From Sesamum alatum (lineage: Eukaryota; Streptophyta; Magnoliopsida; Lamiales; Pedaliaceae), in assembly GCA_034509735.1 (NCBI GenBank), contig JACGWO010000012.1, forward strand, positions 11,637,983 through 11,701,982: 64,000 bases of DNA, given 5' to 3'. Every line of letters begins with the position of its first letter. Within the stretch, counting starts at the first letter, position 1. Below are positions 36,066 through 46,480 of this stretch, piece after piece. Made by a program: the position numbers and the translations under genes. The notes under the pieces were generated by a model that did not search any database, was not told where the DNA came from, and was given only the letters and a program-made list of their open reading frames with translations.

Positions 36066-38041
36066 TGAAAGGAATTGTGGATCGTCCCGGGAAAAGCGCA
36101 AATGCGGAAGCGCGGTATAATTAAAAATAAATGCGGAATTTAAACATGCTTTTAAATTAAAACACGTTTCAAAGGGTGTGCCTTTGAAATTTCCCGGGCG
36201 TTCGGTGTATCTCATGAACGAATAACATAAAATAAATCATGGAGACCATAGGGTTGGAAAATAAAAGAGGACGAAAATAATAAACGAGACCTACCCGTAG
36301 TCGTTTTCGTCTTCAACGGCTACACGCGTTGTTCCCCGTTTTGCACCAAGATCTCGTTCTTGAGACCCTCCAAATCGTGACACACGATCCACCCACGTAT
36401 CTTGCACGTCGTGCTAGCAACGAACAAGTTAATATGTTGGAGTGGATGAATCAACAACACGTTATGAATTAACGGTATTGATTCATCAAGTTCTAATGTT
36501 CCAAGAACAAGAGAACAAAGAAAATAATTTCTTGGAGTGTGAGAGAGAGAGAGGGCGGACGAGATGGAGGGAGAGAGAGCCAAGTGTGTGTGTGTGTTGT
36601 GTGTGTTGGAATTTCATCATCCTTCAACTTGTAGGATGCTAGGGGTTTATATAGAAGAGGAGTTTAATCCTCTTTAAACTCCTTCTTTTAAGAACTCTAA
36701 TTTGACTAGGATTTTGACCTAGTCAAAGTCCTAGTCAAAGTAGTGTTTTGACCTAGTCAAAACAATCCTAGCCATCCATCTCTCCCATTGATCTCAACCG
36801 TTGATTTAATTTAATTTAATGGAATATTTAAAACCTATTTAAATATTTCCAAGAGGCTAAAATAAATATAAATATTATTTAAGCCCATTAAATAAATCCC
36901 TTTGATAAATCTAATTTATCAATTTAATTCCTTATATCTAATAGAAGGAATTATTTCTCCAAGAAAAATAAAGGACCCGATTAAATCCAATTTAATCATT
37001 CCTTCACTCCAATATTTAATTCTTAATTAAATATCTAAATGTGTGTGGATAGTGTGTGACTCTTTAGGTTCACCTTTCAGCTAGACTTGGTCGGATTCCT
37101 AGAATCCTTCCGTTACCATGGGTGGCCATCTAGCAACGGTCCATGGCACTAGAGACTAGGTGAAATATTCAGGGATGAACATTTAGGCTCTAACAGTACA
37201 CTTGTCCTTCTGTCTTCGGTCTCATCACTTAGGGTCTAGGGCACGGAAAATGCAGGTACCCATTTTGGACCTAAGTGTCGGTCTGTCCTCACTAAACGCC
37301 GCAAGGGAATCCTTCCCTTCTGTTCAGTCACTGTGGCCACAGTTTTAGGGACAAGACCTAGAGTATACATGAGACTCAACTGCCAAAACCTATTGACAGG
37401 AGACAGATCCTTTCTTGGAAACTACTGTCACTTTGCACACCAGAACTGCACTAGACATGGCTTATGACTACCAAAGAGAATTCTGGCAATCTCTCACCAT
37501 ATCTAAGATACAGCTCTGATGTACAGGTAAACTCAGCAATTCCTCAAGTCAAAGGACTTGACCTGTACCGTTGGAACCGGGAATACACGTCATACCTTGC
37601 TGACCATACTCAAGGTCCTCCGTAAGACGGTTCCCGCGAGTCACCTCAGTCAGCTGCGTCCTCGCATGCTAACCCACTAACACTGCTTAGACGACCCTCG
37701 TCACCCGTCGATGAAACACGACAGCAGGTGCTTAGTGCAAGTCTCAAATGGAATCCCGGTACCCATTTTCGGGATTCCTTGACTTGGAGATTTCCGGACT
37801 GATTCGGGAAGACTGATTCCATGGACCTACCTCCAAGCGTAGTCCCAGTCCCCGAAATTGATTCTCAGTCCGTGGGCTTTGTTTGCGTAGTGAACAGATA
37901 TAGAAAAGTGAACACAAACAAAGTAATGCCAAATGAAATTCACTTCTTTATTCATCAATGATTTATCAAACACCCATAATTGTCTAGACATAGGTTACAT
38001 ATACCCGCCAAAATTGGCTTACATGGTCACCTATTCTAACA
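36066..38041 (-). repeat. Shared LTR between Copia copies A and B
   Basis: 1,976 bp, TGAAAGG...CTAACA on the plus strand. On its left is the primer site of A; on its right the polypurine tract and pol of B. It is therefore both the 5' LTR of A and the 3' LTR of B. TATA on the minus strand at 36646-36653, TTGAC cluster 36700-36770, donor-like GGGTAGGTC on the minus strand near 36297-36289. Confidence 0.92.
36646..36653 (-). promoter_or_regulatory. TATA box of A 5' LTR
   Basis: Minus-strand TATATAAA; drives genomic RNA of A if active. Confidence 0.6.
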
Positions 38042-39790
38042 ATCTCCCACTTGACCTTTAAAGCCAATCACCCATATGCCTAATCCCCATCTTCTCAAGA
38101 TGTTGCGTATGAGCACTCTGCGACATAGGCTTTGTCAGCGGGTCTGCTGTGTTGTCTGCTGAGTTGACTCGGTCCATCCGAACGTCACCTCTTCCTACCA
38201 TTTCTCTAAGAAGATGGTAGCGTCTAAGAATGTGTTTGGAACGGTGATGAGATCTCGGTTCCTTTGCTTGCGCTATTGCACCGTTGTTATCACAGAAGAT
38301 GACAACGGGCTCGGCGATGCTAGGCACCACACCCAACTCTTGGATGTAGTTTCTCATCCAAACCGCTTCCTTAGCAGCTTCTGAAGCTGCTATGTATTCA
38401 GCCTCAGTGGTGGAGTCAGCAGTGGTTGCTTGCTTGGAACTTTTCCAAGCCACTACTCCTCCGTTGAGTTTGAATACATATCCCGATTGAGACTTGGCAT
38501 CATCGTCATCAGACTGGAAGCTAGCGTCGCTAAAGCCTTCCAGAATAAGTTCTCCATTGCCATAGACCAAGAACATTTCCTTAGTCCTCCTAAGGTACTT
38601 AAGCATGCCCTTAACGGCATTCCAATGTGCCTCTCCTGCACAGGACTGATATCTGCTTGTCACGCTCAAAGCGTATGCAATGTCAGGCCTGGTGCAATGG
38701 ACCGCATATTGGATGCTACCTACGGCAGAAGCATAGGGGATGACTTTCATCTTTTCAAGTTCCTCATCAGTCTGCGGGGACTGCTTCTTGGATAAATTGA
38801 TCCCATGCCTCATTGGAAGGAATCCTCGTTTGGAGTTGTCCATTCGATATCTCTTTAGGACTTTCTCCATATACGAGTTTTGGGTGAGCCCTAACATCCT
38901 TTTAGATCTGTCCCTGACAATCTGGATGCCTAGGATGTAGGAGGCTTCACCCAAGTCCTTCATGGAAAACTTGGTTGACAACCATGCTTTTGTGTTTCCT
39001 AACATTCTGACGTCATTACCAATGAGCAGAATGTCATCCACGTAAAGCACTAGGAACACTATAGAGCTCCCACTGACCTTCTTGTATACACAAGGGTCGG
39101 ATTCGTTTTTGATGAAGTCATATCCCCGTATTACTTCATCAAATCGAATGTTCCAACTTCGGGATGCTTGTTTGAGGCCATAGATGGACTTCTGGAGACG
39201 ACAGACCTTCTATTCTTCTCCAGTGACCGTGAAACCCTCCGGCTGATCCATATAGATCTCTTCTTCAACGAAACCGTTGAGGAAGGCCGTTTTCACGTCC
39301 ATCTGCCATATTTCATAGTCATACCATGCTGCTATGGCAAGCAGGATCCGAATGGACTTAGCCATGGCTACTGGCGAGTAGGTATCCTCAAAATCGACCC
39401 CGGGTCGTTGAGTGTATCCCTTAGCTACAAGCCTAGCCTTAAAGGTTGTGACTTCTCCATCAACGCCGAGTTTGCGCTTGTAGACCCACTTACAGCCCAC
39501 TGGCTTAACACTTTTCGGTGGATCTACGAGTCTCCAAACTTGGTTCTCGCTCATGGAGTCCATTTCGGTCTTCATGGCCTCAAGCCATTTCCCGGAGTCG
39601 ATGTCAGACATCGCTTCCCCGTATGTCTTAGGATCGTTATCCAGAAGATCGGTCGCACCTAGAAACCCATATCTCACTGGAGGTCTGGATTCTCTAGTGG
39701 ACCTACGGAGGACGGGAACGTCAGTGGTGACTGTGGGCGCTGACTGTATCGGAGCCGGCGGTTCAGGGACCGGGACTGGCCTTTCTTGAG
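38042..39790 (-). pseudogene. Copia copy B: partial pol (RT-RNase H), almost identical to A
   Basis: Polypurine tract at 38056-38042 and pol from 38058 up to 39790, covering the integrase C-terminal tail, RT and RNase H. It carries the same in-frame TAG in RT (39210) as A (30834). It differs by a few substitutions, one extra codon (HLLREM for HLREM) and a one-base length change in the LTR junction region. Everything upstream (integrase core, gag, 5' LTR) is missing because at 39791 the sequence switches into the middle of an unrelated-family LTR in the opposite orientation. Confidence 0.9.
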
Positions 39791-41343
39791 GTATGTGACA
39801 GAGGTATCTCCTATGCACTCGGAGACACGTTCATGCTGTTTGAAGCTGTGGCCACAGTGGTTGGTCGAACAGGGAATGGTTTCCTGTGTCGACACAATGA
39901 AGCATACGTGGTCTCGAGTATTAAGCATAGATGCCTAGTCAAGGATGGGAACCGACGCCTAATTCCATACCCTAGACTAAGGCCGGGAGACGGTAGACGG
40001 AAGGATCGTAACCGTACGGAATCGACGCCTAAATGTTCACGCCAATTCACCTAATCTCTAGTGCCATGGACCGTTGCTAGACAGCCACCCATGGTAACAG
40101 GCCCTTGTGGGACACGGGTTCAAGTCTAGCTGAGGGTGAACCTAAAGGGTCACACACAAATCACCGAGGAGGTTGAGAGATCGACTTGGAGTAAATCTTG
40201 AAGGATAAAATAAGTAATTGGATTACTTAAGGGAAAGTCCATTGGATGGACGGGCCGATATTGTATCGGGCTTTCATTTAGTCGGTAAATTGAATTTTCG
40301 ATTAAATATGGAAAGTTGAGATGTTGAGACGTTGGATCTTTTAATTGGATTAAAAGATGAACAAGAATAATTTAAGTGCACATTAAATTAGATTTAATAT
40401 TGGGTTCGTCGTAATTGGATTACGATAAAACCCGGTCCGTTAAATTATACCCGAGAGGAGAAATAATTCCTAATTTGGAATAGGAAGAAGTTGGACTTCT
40501 TCCCATAATTAAACATAGCCGACATGCTCCCTTGGAGGAAGCAAAATCAGCCATGTTGCATGCTAGGTGGTATGTTGACTTGTCTCTTTTGGAAAGAGAC
40601 AAATCAACTCCAATCAAGCTCTTCCCTTTTGGTATGATTTGATCATACCATAAATTTTGGTAGGCTTGATTGAAGAATTGATGGTGATTGATTGGAATGA
40701 ATCTAGACATCCTTGGATGAACCTAGACACATTCCAATAATCACATTAATTATGTATATATACTAGAATATACAACACCTAACATAAGTGATTCATTATT
40801 CATCTTTTTCTAGGAAAAAGAGAAGACAAAAAAATCCTCTCCTCTCTCTCAAAATTTCGTGCTCCCTCCCTCTCTTACACTTGTGTTCTTCACTTGATTT
40901 TGAATCAAGAAGAAGAACAAAGTAAGTTTAAGAGAACACTAATTCATAGTGTTCTTCTCTTAAACCGATTCCTTCCTAAACCCGTTCTTTTCTAGCAAGA
41001 AGAACATGTGTTTCTTCCTGTGTGGTGTGCATCACCTTTGGAGAATCCATACGTTTGGATTTCGTGAGCATTCCGGAGAAGGAACAATGCTAGTAGCCGG
41101 GAGCATACGCTAAACAATCAAAGGTAACGGTTTATTACGCTTTGATTGATTTCATTTGTATATCTATGCCCTATGTGTTTAAATATATGTTTTAATATTT
41201 ACACATCCTACATCGAACGCCCGGTTGAGCACCCAAGGGTACACCCCTTGGGATTCGCGTATTTTGAATTTGATTTAAATTTACGCAATTTCTCGCTTTT
41301 CTCGCTTCCGCTCGCGCTCCCGGGCGGATCCGCTTGTCCTTCA
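39791..41343 (+). repeat. 5' LTR of element C, first part deleted
   Basis: Begins abruptly at GTATGTGACAG, matching 47039 onward in the second C-family LTR, so roughly the first 650 bases are missing. Ends GTCCTTCA before the primer site. Conserved U3 block at about 40046-40099, TATATATA at 40755, donor-like AAAGGTAACG at 41121. Confidence 0.88.
40755..40762 (+). promoter_or_regulatory. TATA box of C 5' LTR
   Basis: TATATATA in ATGTATATATACTAG; repeated at 48004-48011 in the second LTR. Confidence 0.5.
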
Positions 41344-41345
41344 AG

Positions 41346-41357
41346 CGGTATCAGAGC
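41346..41357 (+). other. Primer binding site of element C
   Basis: CGGTATCAGAGC: the initiator Met primer site with its first base T changed to C, two bases after the LTR. Confidence 0.88.
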
Positions 41358-41600
41358 CCGGTTCGATGTAAGGGGCATAGATCTATGTGTTTGGCATGAT
41401 CTACTTGCTTTTAAATGGCTTTATTGGCATGTTAGATTACATAAATATATGAATAATATGATGATTCAATTGTTTGGATTTAATGGACTTTTGGCATGCT
41501 TAATTTTGTTAGATTGGATCTAAAATTGCATGCTTATTTTCAGAATAATATTAATGTTATTGTGCTGAAACAGTTTTTTTTAAAAAAAAAAAAAACATTT

Positions 41601-41761
41601 GGTCGGGCCGGCAGTGGGCGCGCGCGCCATGCGCGCGGACGCTGCGCACAGGCGCGCGCGCGTGCTGTGCGCGGCCGGCCGCTGCTGGCCGAGGGCCAGC
41701 GCGAGGCACAGCGCGCGTGCGCGCTGCCCTGTGCGCGTGGCCGGCCGGCCAGCACAACGGG
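41601..41761 (+). repeat. GC-rich block in the C leader
   Basis: About 160 bases, much shorter than in E or A, but of the same GCGCGC and GGCCGGCC composition and at the same place. Confidence 0.8.
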
Positions 41762-42435
41762 TGGGCCGTTTTGTGCCGTTTTTTCTACTTTTTCCGGAAA
41801 ATTTGATTTTCTGTATTTTCTGCACGATATTCTGAAAATATGTTAATTTTGCATTTTTGATTTTGGGATAATTGGATTATTCCTTGAATTAAATTTGCTT
41901 AATTAATTTGGGATTAATACATGCATTGGATGCATTGTGTAAAATGTCCATTAAATTTGAAATTTGAATTTTGCATATTATTTATATGTTTATGCTTTTG
42001 TGATGTTGGACATCACTTGGATATTTGGAATATCCATTGGTTTTATTGCATGATTATTTGGAATAATTATGTTATATGTGAGTTGATGGAATCAACATGG
42101 GATGATCACAAAGCCCTAGACCTTGTGTATGGATGAATCAATGTTTATTTATTTTCTGTTGGGTGGGGCCTGCGTGCCTCTTGTTTTTGGGACTATCATC
42201 TCCCGTATTTTCAGCCTCATGATGTTAAGGCTTGTTTTCTTTATTACCGATGTATTACTTTCAGTTGTAATAAGAGTAGATTGGATTGGTGAGGTTTCAA
42301 TTCTAACAAGCAATTGGAGTCGGAGACCCCAAGGAGGAGCATCAAGGCGTGAAACAAGAGCACTACAAGGCCCATTGGAATGACACTGGGTATATAACTA
42401 TTGTAATAATTTAGGACCACACTAGACAGACCATA

Positions 42436-42459
42436 GACTCGCTGCGGGTTCAGTGGGTC
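42436..42459 (+). promoter_or_regulatory. Conserved leader hairpin (C copy)
   Basis: Stem GACTCGCTG with CAGTGGGTC and loop CGGGTT. Compared with E, the stem bases changed yet pairing is kept. Confidence 0.6.
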
Positions 42460-42725
42460 GCATAGGTTGGGCTTGTGATCATCCTAACAGGGGTATGCTA
42501 TGTTTTATGCATGCGGCGTTTTTTATTTATCGCTTTAAATATTGGATATTTATGCATGCTAAAATACCATAATGTGATGAGGTCTCGGTCACACGTAAAC
42601 TCTCATTTGGTTGGACCAAATTAAATATTAGGCCCAGAACGGACTTGGATCAAAATGGTATTTTGGTTTGTCCGAGCCTTCCATCCACAGCAATGTGGTG
42701 AGGAAGCTACCACTACCCAAGTGTG

Positions 42726-42823
42726 GTCTCACGAGTCGTGGCACACTTGGACTAGGGGAAAGCTGCACTATTGTTGTGGACAAAAAGACTGCGCTCGCTG
42801 TTTCCCTGTCTCACGAGTCGTGG
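42726..42823 (+). promoter_or_regulatory. Leader palindrome pair (C copy)
   Basis: GTCTCACGAGTCGTGG at 42726-42741 and 42808-42823, 82 bases apart. Confidence 0.6.
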
Positions 42824-43085
42824 GGGGCGACAGTTTGAGGCATGATTTGGTTGATGGGTCGGGCCCAACACTGAGTAACATGGTTCGCTTGGAGTCCTCT
42901 GGACCATGTGAATAGGTGAGGCAAAATATCTTGGGAATCTCATTGGATGAGAATGATATTGGATATCTCCCACAAGGTCTTCTTCATGTGAATCGTAAAA
43001 GCGGGGCATGGAGATTACGCTTGTGGATCCCAAGCCCACTAGGAAATGGTTTCCCGAAACTCCGCTTGAGAGTGGCGGACTTTCG

Positions 43086-43093
43086 TATAAATA
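43086..43093 (+). promoter_or_regulatory. Internal TATA-like box before C gag
   Basis: TATAAATA, 106 bases before the gag ATG, same flank GTGGGAG as in A and E. Confidence 0.55.
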
Positions 43094-43191
43094 GTGGGAG
43101 GGTTAAAAGACTAAAAGACCAAGTCTTCAACTTGAACAATAATATTACCATCATCTGCTAATTTCTGCTTTACATTTTCATTAATGTAGAT

Positions 43192-46100
43192 ATGTCTAAG
43201 AACCCGTTAACCATGATTCTTGAGACTAACAAATTCAACGGAACGAACTACTCGGACTGGCTGAGAAACCTGAGGATTGTCCTCGGTTTCGAGAACCAAG
43301 GCTACGTCTTGGACGGGCCGCCACCGAGCGACTTACCGGAGGGGTCCACGCCTGAAGAACGTTTGACGTTCGAGAAATGGCATGAGGACAACCGGAAAGT
43401 ACGCAGTATCATACTGGCTTCGATGTCTAACGACATCCAGAAGCAGTATGAGAGGCTGGACAACGTCTCCGCCATAATGCTCCGCATGAACGAGGTTTAT
43501 GCGGTTCCGGATAGGCATATTAGATATGCCGCCACAGAAGCATTCTTTGGCACCAAGCTCGCTGAAGGAGCGTCTGCACAGAGTCATGGGGTCAAGATGC
43601 TCTCCCTAGTGGAGAAACTCGAGGACCTTAAAGCTGGGCTTAACAATGACACGTACATTGACGTGATCCTCCAGTCGCTTCCTCCATCCTATGACCCGTT
43701 TGTTGTAAACTACAACATGAATGGACTTGAGAAGTCTATTCATGAGTTGATCAACATGCTGGTCCAATACGAGGCAACGACCCACAAGTCGGCGCCGGCG
43801 GTATTGATAGGAGAGGCTTCGACCTCCAAGGCGAATGGCAAGAGGGCCAGACGCTGGAAGAGGAAGAAGGGCAAAGGGAAGACGGTTGTGGCCCCTGCTC
43901 ATGCTCCGGGCGTCCCTGTTGCTCCGGTTGGACCGAGCAAAGGGAAAGGGAAGGCCCGTGGTTCTCAGCGGTCCAAGGCAAATGATGTCTGCATGCATTG
44001 CCAAGGGAAAGGGCATTGGAAGAGGGAGTGCCCACAACTCCTCTCCAACCCAGGTGTGTTTGTGGTTGAAGTTAATATGATTACTAATTCTGCTTCATGG
44101 GTATTGGATACCGGTGTGGTGCTCACATCTGCAGTGATCTGCAGGCACTGCAAAGAAGTAGAAGGCTAACCAAGGATGAGATGATCCTGAGGCTAGGCGA
44201 TGGCAAGGCCGTTGCTGCGGAGGCCGTAGGATCACTAGAGTTAGCCATTAGTAGTCATGTTAGGATTGTTGTGAACGAATGTTTCTATGTACCTAGCATG
44301 ATTAAAAACATTGTTTCCATCCCGGTCCTTGATAAGGAGGGATATGAATTTACCATCAATAAAAACGGTTTTTTCATTATCAAAGATGGTATTTCTCATT
44401 TGCTTGGTACATTGGTCAACGGTCCGTACATACTTCAACAGTCTAATTGGATTATGACTGCAGAACACAAACGAAAACGTGATGATCATAATAACGCAAA
44501 GATATGGCATGCGAGGTTAGGTCATATCTCTAAAGATAGGATAAGAAGGTTGGTGGACTCAAAGAGTCTAGAAATAGACGATTTGGACAACCTACCGACC
44601 TGCGAATCCTGTCTAAAGGGAAAGATGACCAAGAAACCCTTTGTTGGACAAAGTACGCTAGCCAGTGGTCTGTTGGATTTGATCCATACAGATGTCTGTG
44701 GTCCACTAAATACTCAGGCTAGAGGTGGGTACTCGTACTTCATAACCTTTACCGATGATCACTCACGGTATGGTTATGTTTACCTGATGAGGTACAAGTC
44801 TGAAGCCTTTGGAAGGTTTAAAGAATACAGACTTGAAGTAGAGAACCAAACCGGTCGAAAGATCAAAGCCCTTCGGTCGGACCGAGGTGGAGAGTATTTG
44901 AGTGGTGAGTTTACTGATTATCTAAAAGAGAATGGGATTCTCTCTCAGTGGACCCCTCCTGGAACACCGCAGCTTAATGGTGTGTCTGAAAGGAGGAATC
45001 GGACCTTGTTGGACATGGTCCGATCCATGATGAGTTTTACCGAACTACCCTTTCCTTCTGGGGATACGCTCTTGAGACGGCGGCCAAAGTTTTGAACTTG
45101 GCGCCATCTAAAAGGGTATCCCAGACGCCATATGAGATATGGCATGGCAAGCCTGCCTCCTACAAATACTTGAAAGTGTGGGGTTGCCCCGCATATGTCA
45201 AGAGATTAGTGGGAGATAAACTGGACTCGAGGTCTAGTTTATGAGGTTCATCAGCTATCCGAAAGAAACTGCGGGGTATTATTTCTATGATCCCTCCAAG
45301 CAAAAGGTTTTTGTCTCGCGAAACGCAGTGTTCTTGGAAAAAGGTTTTCCATCGGATAGTCGACGCGATGAGGTGCTCCTTGAGGAATCAAGTGAGGAAC
45401 CCCAAGAGGCGGCAGTGACATCTGAGCCTGAAGTTCCCACTGATATTGTTCCAGTCCTCCGTAGGTCGGCCAGAGTATCCCATGCACCTGATAGGTATGG
45501 ATTTCTGGGCCTGACCAGTCAGTTGGATAATGATCCAAAGATGTACGGAGAAGCGATGTCGGACATCGATTCGGACAAGTGGCTTGAGGCCATGAAATTC
45601 GAGATGGACTCGATGGGTACAAACAAGGTTTGGACCTAGCAGATCCACCAAAAGGGGTTAAACCCGAAGCTGGAACATACGTTTTGATGAAGTCATACGG
45701 GGATATGATTTCATCAAGAACGAGTCCGATCCTTGTGTATACAAGAAGATCAGTGGGAGCTCAGTTGCGTTTCTGGTGCTTTACGTGGATGACATCTTGC
45801 TCATTGGGAATGATGCTAAGATGTTGGGTACCACTAAAGCTTGGCTGTCAATGCAATTCTCCATGAAGGATATGGGCGAGGCATCCTACATCCTTGGCAT
45901 CAAGATCTACAGGGATAGATCTAGAAGGATGTTAGGAATGGCCCAGTCCTCGTACATTGAGAAAGTCTTGAAGAGATTCAAGATGGAGAACTCAAAACGA
46001 GGATTCCTTCCTATGAGGCATGGAATTAAGATATCCAAGAAGCAGTCTCCTAAGACTGATGAGGAGCTTAAAAGGATGTTGGACATCCCCTATGCTTCAG

Positions 46101-46480
46101 CTGTAGGCAGCATACAGTATGTTGTTCAGTGCACTAGACCTGATGTGGCTTTCGCTTTGAGCGTAACTAGCCGATATCACTGGAGTGCAGTCAAGACTAT
46201 CCAAAAGTACCTGAAAAGGACTAAGGACATGTTCTTGGTCTACGGCTGTGGAGGGTTGATACTGGAAGGCTATAGCGACTCTAGCTTCCAGTCGAATGAC
46301 GATGATGCCAAGTCTCAGTATGGTTTTGTATTTAGACTAAATGGTGGCGTGGTTACTTGGAAGAGTTCCAAATAGGCTACCACGACGGACTCCACCATAG
46401 AGTTTTGAATACATAGCGGCTTTGGAAGCTGCTAAGGAGTGGTTTGGTTGATGAGCTACATCCAAGGGTTGGATGTAGTA
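43192..46480 (+). pseudogene. Element C gag-pol, with RT deletion
   Basis: ATG at 43192 (MSKNPLTMILETNKFNG). Gag and a complete knuckle CMHCQGKGHWKREC (near 44000) are open to 44113, where one lost base in the protease active-site codons (DTG then frameshift) moves the frame. Protease remainder and integrase run 44115-45050 (HARLGH, CESCLKGK, HTDVCGP, DRGGEY, NGVSERR all present). A second 1-base loss near 45050 and a stop at 45241 follow. The integrase tail is open 45241-45639. Then about 130 codons of RT, including catalytic motif A, are missing near 45665. LYVDDILLIG (45779) and RNase H to 46372 remain; sequence ends near 46480, fused to LTR without the pol end or polypurine tract. Confidence 0.88.

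Larger units (their letters stand above)
27690..38041 (-). mobile_element. Copia element A, full-length LTR retrotransposon
   Basis: On the minus strand: 5' LTR 38041-36066, primer site 36064-36053, long leader 36052-33741, gag-pol 33740-29685, polypurine tract 29683-29669, 3' LTR 29668-27690. Total 10,352 bp. The LTRs differ at only a few positions, so the insertion is young, yet gag-pol has several stops and shifts. Its 5' LTR is also the 3' LTR of a second partial copy, B (38042-39790), so A and B form a tandem array. It lies head-on to element E of the same family. Confidence 0.9.
41124..43189 (+). other. Candidate leader intron of element C
   Basis: A donor-like CAAAG|GTAACG (GT at 41124) lies in the LTR after the TATA box. 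Just before the gag start there is CTAAT (branch-like), a T/C-rich run and TTAATGTAG ending at 43189, followed by ATATG. Splicing would remove 2,066 bases including the primer site, GC block, hairpin and palindromes, leaving gag as the first long frame. Donors at the matching place: 19613 (F), 50682 (D), 36294 (A, minus). Acceptors: 25051 (E), 33749 (A, minus), 63942 (C2). No transcript evidence is available. Confidence 0.45.
41358..43191 (+). other. Element C 5' leader
   Basis: About 1.8 kb between primer site and gag. Contains a short A-run, the GC block (41601-41761), the hairpin (42436-42459: GACTCGCTG, CGGGTT, CAGTGGGTC, all nine positions pairing with two G-U), palindromes at 42726 and 42808, and TATAAATA at 43086. 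No coding content. Confidence 0.8.

Noticed and set aside
41356..41400. tRNA-like sequence at the GGTATCAGAGCC sites
   Set aside because: It is the primer site complementary to a tRNA 3' end; no cloverleaf can be drawn around it.
43606..44037. Minus-strand frame of 143 codons
   Set aside because: Shadow of the gag and zinc-knuckle coding sequence of element C.
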